Source: Valencia hispanica
Taxonomy: Eukaryota > Chordata > Actinopteri > Cyprinodontiformes > Valenciidae
DNA length: 64,000 bases
Direction of reading: 5' to 3'
Assembly: GCA_963556495.2 (NCBI GenBank)
Contig: OY747715.1
Span: 15,845,239 to 15,909,238, forward strand
Shown here in pieces: positions 59,371 through 64,000 of this stretch; the stretch's first letter is position 1, and every line of letters begins with the position of its first letter. A program made the position numbers and the translations under genes. The notes under the pieces are model-generated. The model did not search any database. It saw nothing but the letters and a program-made list of their open reading frames with translations, and had not been told where the DNA came from.

Positions 59371-60595
59371 TAGGGATGGGCATAATTAATCAACGATCGA
59401 TGACATTTTTTTTTTTTTTTTACCGATCAATTAACGCATGTTCTGTTGCGTAGTGTGAGTTTTCAACATTGAGGGAATGCAATTAATTTTGCTATGTGGC
59501 AGTAATTAAACACTTTACCACACGAGGGCGAAGACAGGCCGACTCAGTTTCTTGCAAGTCTCTGTGCATTTCAAAAGTAGCATTGTCATGAAGATGTCAC
59601 AGCAAAGTGTGACGTGGGACCACTTTGACTAAAAAAAACAAACAAAAAAAAGTGCCAACACTGAGAAGCTTTGTATAAGTAGGCTACTTAAATGCACTTC
59701 CAACCCTGGTTAGAAGCGGAGCATCCTGCTCTTGGTTTCAACCTAGCATCAAGTCGGCGTTAGCACGGAGGAGCCGAGATGCACGGGCAGAGAAACTTAC
59801 TCACAGATTACTTTCTGAGGGAGGCTCTGCCACCCCTGGATTGCACCCCAACAGACTGGTGGAAAATGAATTTAACAAGACTCCAGAGGCTTGCCAAGTT
59901 AGCACGGAGGTATGTGTATCACAGCGACGTCTGTCCCCTCACATCAGGTGATCTCAGCGCTGCAGGTCAGACGCGACAGCAGCCTGATGACCGTCAGTCT
60001 GGTCACCAGGCTGCTTTCGCTTCTGACCCCAGCGCATGTTAACATGCTCATCTTTCTCAACAAAAATCAGTAGACTGGTGCTAAAGTTATAAATAAGTTA
60101 CGGTTTCTTTTGTTTTGTCTTTTTTACTCTGTTAATGAGCCTAATTTATTGTTAGGTATGATTATCTCTCTCATCCTCTTTCTCGACTCTTTTTGCCAAA
60201 TGTAACACAAAACTATCAGAGCTATAAGTATTATATTTTTTATTAAGTTATTGTTTATCAGGACTTTTTTTAAATTTATTTTTGTACTTTTTTAGAGAAA
60301 AAAAAAAAGAGCGTCAGTTGTGTTAATGAGTCTTTTAGCTGTCGGCTCGGCTGCTTATAGCGCATATTTTCTTTGTGCAACTACCATGAATAAATTCCGT
60401 TTAACTTCCACAAGAGGTGTCCCACTTGTAATGAAGATCTCAATGAGGAAACACGCTATTTTTCTATTCTCACTGCATTTTAATATAGCCTATTAACACT
60501 GAATTTTAATATGAACATATCAATAATTAATCGAAAATCGATCGTTAATTCTCCCGATGATCGATGAAGACAGTTTAATCGAATGCCCATCCCTA
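59371..60595 (+). mobile_element. hAT element, 1.2 kb, 8-bp target duplication
   Basis: Ends TAGGGATGGGCAT and ATGCCCATCCCTA are exact inverted repeats. Both flanks are GTGGGTAC (59363-59370 and 60596-60603), a perfect duplication implying a fairly recent insertion. Subterminal atcgatc motifs occur at both ends. It retains only the transposase C-terminus, so it moved in trans. It lies in the rapgef6 intron between the 60664 and 57511 exons. Confidence 0.93.
59779..60042 (+). pseudogene. hAT transposase C-terminal dimerisation piece
   Basis: 87 codons. Residues about 9-47 follow the hAT C-terminal dimerisation (hATC) domain: FLREALPPLDCTPTDWWKMN, then RLQRLAKLARRYVY. The P-P-L-D...P-x-x-W-W-K-x-N...L-x-x-L-A-x-x-x-x-Y pattern is diagnostic. 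The family's usual S-x-x-E-R-x-F-S ending is not visible: the frame continues into unrelated residues and stops at Cys-TGT/TAA. The BED finger and RNase H-like core are absent. It could be translated only as a small dimerisation peptide; no evidence that it is. Confidence 0.75.
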
Positions 60596-60663
60596 GTGGG
60601 TACTTTGGTTTTAATCAAGAACACATTCAGTCAGTTTAACAGTCTGGATCCCATTTAACTCAC
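60596..60663 (-). other. rapgef6 intron, 5' part
   Basis: Short intronic remainder beginning at donor ACAT|gtgagt. Confidence 0.85.
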
Positions 60664-60884
60664 ATGTGTTGTAAGATGGCTCACACTGCAGGGACATGAT
60701 TTGGTGTTTATCCTCATCCGTCTCCACCGTGAGGTTAGATAGGTACTGTTTCACCTTCCTGGCCATCTGAGCGTCTTCATACAGCTTTTTAGCGTTCAGG
60801 AGAGAGCTGCGGCGCACTCGCTTCTTGTGGGCCCCTCCCTGCACGTCCAGGATGTTGGAGTTGGTGCTGCCTTGACTCAAAGAC
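60664..60884 (-). CDS. rapgef6: rapgef6 exon just after the catalytic region
   Basis: 221 nt, phase 2 in and phase 1 out; the most conserved exon in the window. After the acceptor ctccttttcatcag: [50 protein letters not shown], then [10 protein letters not shown] at donor ACAT|GTGAGT. The S-L-S-Q-G-S-T-N...K-K-R-V-R-R-S-S...[18 protein letters not shown] string is the segment directly C-terminal to the CDC25-homology domain of PDZ-GEFs, the exchange factors that load GTP on Rap1 and Rap2. The frame upstream of the acceptor (LLLFSFF...) is intronic. The CDC25, RA, PDZ and REM exons are beyond the right edge. Confidence 0.95.
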
Positions 60885-61629
60885 CTGATGAAAAGGAGGA
60901 GGAGGTAAAGGTAGAGGCGAGATGAAGATACAAAGGAAATGGAGAGAAATGAAAATGCAAGGAATAAGGAGGGTTTCAAGATATTTAGATTGAAGAGGAT
61001 GCAGAGAAGAAGTAAGGGGAAGAAAAAGGAAAATAAAAGCATTTAGAAATATAGAGACAGAAAAGAAATAGGTAAAATGAGCAAGGATAGGAATAAATAA
61101 ATCAAGCACATGTAAAACATGACGCTCTGCGCAATTTATAAACTGAATAACATTGTAGTAAAATCTGTAAATCTGTTTTGTAGCACAGCATTTTAGAATG
61201 GGACCATGCAACCGGGAAGGGAGGCAGCACTCCTGTATGTGCCATGCTAACATAGTGCAGAACAATAGGACATTCTGTCCGATGGAGGCAAAAAGGGTTA
61301 GGAAACACAAGATGCAGAATACTCAATGTGGAGATGCAGATGTGAATGAACACAAAACCGGAGTCAAATAGTATTTGCAAATACTTGCAACAGTTTTTTT
61401 CCCCCCATTTTTACTTTGTCCAACAACTTGTGGACAAACTGATCCCCTCTAAAGGTCTATTTCATTCATTTCTTTAAAGCTTTTGTCATGTTTCCTTTTT
61501 CTTCTTAAATTAGCTTTAAATGAATGACACAGAAGAGCTTCACTAGTAGTACAGTACAAAATAACCCACCATTTATGAGCATGGAATAATTTAGAGCTTG
61601 CAGATGTATCTAAACCTCTTGAACTTATT
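60885..61629 (-). other. rapgef6 intron
   Basis: Purine-rich on the plus strand near the acceptor (its polypyrimidine tract). The minus frames 61310-60789 and 61380-61102 are chance ORFs through the intron. Confidence 0.6.
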
Positions 61630-61989
61630 GTCAGTTTGTCAAATTACAACAAACATTGTCTATTATTTTGACTTTAAATGATGGGAAAAACAAGACCAGC
61701 TCACAAATAAAATCAGGAAAGTGTGACATACATTTGTATTAAACCCTTATAAGTCAATACTTTGCAAAACCATTTGTTGCTGCAATTTCTGCTGCACATT
61801 ATCTGGGGTACAGAACATCTCTAGACATCAACATTTTTACCTAGTCTTTTTAGCAAAATCACTTAAGCTCAGTCAGATTTGATGGAAAACGTCTGGTAAC
61901 ATAAATTTTTAGGTCTTGTCACAGATTTTTTGTTGGATTCATGTCTCAACTTTGACAGTCATTGTAAAACATGAATAGGCTTCAATCTA

Positions 61990-62215
61990 AACCAAAGTGG
62001 TAAAAGTCCTGTCTTTGAGGGCTGGTATCCTGCAACCTTTAGATGCGTCTCTGAGTCCACACATCTCAATCACGTAATCAGACCATTAACAGGACTTTAG
62101 AGAATTTAGGTGGATGACAAAGTAATTCATTTCAATAACGCGTGCTGGACTTGGGACACATCTAAAAGCTGCAGGACACTGGGTCCTGAGGACTGGAGTT
62201 TGACACCCTTGATCT
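61990..62215. mobile_element. Palindromic MITE, copy 1
   Basis: The ends fold on each other: ggtatcctgcaacctttaga at the left against the complement of ctaaaagctgcaggacactg at the right, with outer ggactggagtttgacaccct. The middle is non-coding. I recall this family as common in fish, probably a hAT-type MITE. Confidence 0.6.
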
Positions 62216-62411
62216 TAACCATTTCATTGCAGCTGTTGCTTTAAGTTTGGGGTCGCTCCCAACTGAGATGCAAATCTCTGCAGCTCCTCTACAGTTACTA
62301 CGGGCCTCTTGGCTACTTCTCTGATTAATAATCTCCTAGCTCGGCCTGTCAGTTTAGGTGGACGGCCATGTCTCCGAAGGTTTGCAGCTTTCCCAAGCAA
62401 TTGGTTGCACT

Positions 62412-62642
62412 AGTTCAGGGATTGGCAACTCCAGTCCTTGAATGCCACTTTCCTGCAGCTGTTGGATGCATCCCTCCTTCAACACACCTGAATAAAAAGG
62501 CGGCATTACCTTCTTAGCATGTCAGCAAGTTTTGCAAAGACCCGGTCATTAACCATTCATTTGATTCATGTGTGTTGGAGCAGGGATAAATCTGAAGTCT
62601 GCAAGAATTGGTATTCAAGGATTGGAATATCAGACCCCTGAG
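62412..62642. mobile_element. Palindromic MITE, copy 2
   Basis: Same family as 61990-62215, more diverged: left ggcaactccagtccttgaat and cctccttcaacacacctgaa, right gtgtgttggagcagggataa and ggattggaatatcagacccc. It is inserted after caattggttgcact, a string typical of the Tc1 relic. Confidence 0.6.
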
Positions 62643-62850
62643 CTAGAAGTAAAGAAAAAATAAATGCACACCCGACCTTTCAGATTTTCTCCAGCTTCAC
62701 AATTTTGCCTTTATTTGTGTGAAGTTTATGGCTGTCCTCTGAACAAATGGGAACAAGGAATTTAAATACTTCTATAAGGTTGTGTACCAGGACAAGTTTC
62801 TCTGAGTAAAATACTAACCTACCACTAATATCTTACATCTAAGATAAATG

Positions 62851-64000
62851 GCTATTTTTAGGATTTACAATAATATGAAGACAATCCATTACTGCTAAAC
62901 AGCCTTTGGTGGATATCTTTGTAAGCTATTTTTGCCTCCTAACTGCAAAATTCAGAAAAGTTATGCAAATTCTCACTCACACCTTGCCAATGGACATAGC
63001 TGAATTAGAATAAGGACAACAAATATGCAACAAGTTGTGTATCAGAACACCTTTAATAAGAACTATTACAAGCTACTATCTGACTTCAGAATCTTATGAA
63101 GATGGCAGATAATTAATGGGTGAACAATGGATTTCAGTGTGGTTCATGTGAATGAGCACTGCAAATGGAAAGGTTACACAGGCAGACACACAGAAAAAAG
63201 GGACACATGCAGAATTTTATGGCTGTGGGGATGCAGGGTGGACAAAGTTTCAGCCGGTCCAGACTGGAACTGGGTTAAAAACTGGTAACCGGACCATAAC
63301 TTACCCTAAACTCTTCCACCTCTTCTTCCTGCAAGCAAGAGGCGTGAAGATTGAAGCATGACTTATAGACAAGTTTAAAGATTTGGGGGGACGTGGAGGA
63401 GGAGGAGACAAGACTTATGTGGAGTTCATGCTGACCACAAACAAACAGAAAATGACCAGAGATGGGAGGACATCACATGTGGGACATCTCCCTCTATGAA
63501 GCCAAAAAGAGTGTGTTTTGATTTAGCTAATAACAAAATTTATTGTATTTGACAGGTGTTATATTGGGACTTAAGGTCATCAGTGTATCATGATGTGTGT
63601 AGTAAGAAGGGAGTGTCTGCAGGGGGCAGTCATGCACCGTGGCAGTGACGAACTGTGACAGACACGCACAAAAAACTGAGTGATACCAACTACACACTGC
63701 ACCTGTCATCAATTCCACCTCCACTTCCATTCAGTCCATTTCTTGTGCTCCAAGGCAGCTACATTCCAGATAAGGACTGCAATCCGAACATGAACAGGAA
63801 AGGAAGCGAATGGGAATTGATTGGACAAGACCTCGAGTGTGCGCCTGATCCCACAGGTGAAGGATCCAGGTTAGCTGGTGGATGTATGGTAGCCGTGCTT
63901 CCCTTTTTGCCAACATTTTTTAGGCTTCAGAAGTAATCTCTGTGAAAACCTAATGTCTACCTTCCCACCACTGCATTCTCTGAGAAATTTTCCTGCAATC
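62851..64000 (-). other. rapgef6 intronic DNA to window edge
   Basis: No exon of the gene was recognised here, nor any named repeat. Short frames (63152-63361, 63655-63936, 63731-63916) lack domains. The next upstream rapgef6 exon should lie beyond 64 kb. Confidence 0.45.

Larger units (their letters stand above)
61630..62850 (-). mobile_element. Tc1-like relic interrupted by two MITEs
   Basis: On the minus strand, 62410-62250 encodes a degraded Tc1 helix-turn-helix block: R-R-H-G-R-P-P-K-L-T-G-R-A-R-R, then VTVEELQR. Element-terminal sequence lies at 61730-61810 (actttgcaaaaccatttgtt) and at 62640-62850. Two copies of a palindromic MITE sit at 61990-62215 and 62412-62642, separating the pieces. 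No open transposase remains. Confidence 0.65.

Noticed and set aside
60789..61310. 173-codon Leu/Phe-rich minus frame at the rapgef6 acceptor
   Set aside because: It runs through the intron's polypyrimidine tract. The real exon begins at 60884 in a different frame.

Overview
The window looks like teleost fish genomic DNA. It has intron-rich vertebrate gene structure, Rex3/RTE and L2/CR1-like LINEs, hAT, PIF/Harbinger and Tc1 elements of kinds usual in fish, long (TA)n, (CA)n and (TGGA)n tracts, and a host gene with clear vertebrate orthology. No prokaryotic or viral gene organisation is present. The species cannot be fixed from the sequence alone.

Host gene (about 46.6-60.9 kb, minus strand): the 3' part of a Rap guanine-nucleotide exchange factor of the PDZ-GEF family, best matched to rapgef6. 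Seven exons join with consistent splice phases: 60884-60664, 57511-57338, 57248-57102, 55418-55157, 50159-49621, 49108-48764 and 47620-47598. They encode about 570 residues of the C-terminal tail downstream of the catalytic domain and end in the PDZ-ligand motif VSAV. An eighth exon-like reading frame (56967 downward) has a compatible acceptor and phase and may be a cassette or alternative last exon. The upstream exons (cNMP-like, REM, PDZ, RA, CDC25 domains) lie beyond 64 kb.

Introns and downstream flank: the introns carry hAT copies with perfect 8-bp target duplications (50344-51122, 59371-60595), a Tc1-like element with a decayed DD34E transposase (51340-52875), older Tc1 relics and palindromic MITEs. 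A tRNA-derived SINE (45343-45665) lies downstream of the stop codon.

Left two thirds (1-43 kb): I could assign no host coding exon. The recognisable content is mobile DNA: an L2/CR1-like LINE (1-1806), nested PIF/Harbinger-like elements with Myb/SANT-like and MADF exon remnants (5955-7423), a 486-bp foldback element built of EcoRI-type palindromes (7712-8197), a hAT MITE (9326-10062), a nearly complete but broken Rex3-type RTE retrotransposon with a (TGGA)n tail (10845-13705), several LINE 3' ends on the minus strand (17.2-18.8 kb), a duplicated telomere-like minisatellite (19901-20526), a degenerate ~110-bp tandem array (35.6-36.56 kb), Tc1 relics and a DIRS-like pol fragment (43.1-43.46 kb). 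A CpG-rich first-exon-like block at 24.5-24.8 kb could be a promoter or part of a hAT element.

The best candidates for something undescribed are the extra rapgef6 exon, the EcoRI-palindrome foldback family, and the SINE whose 3' tail matches resident LINE tails. I see no evidence of a new multi-gene system.
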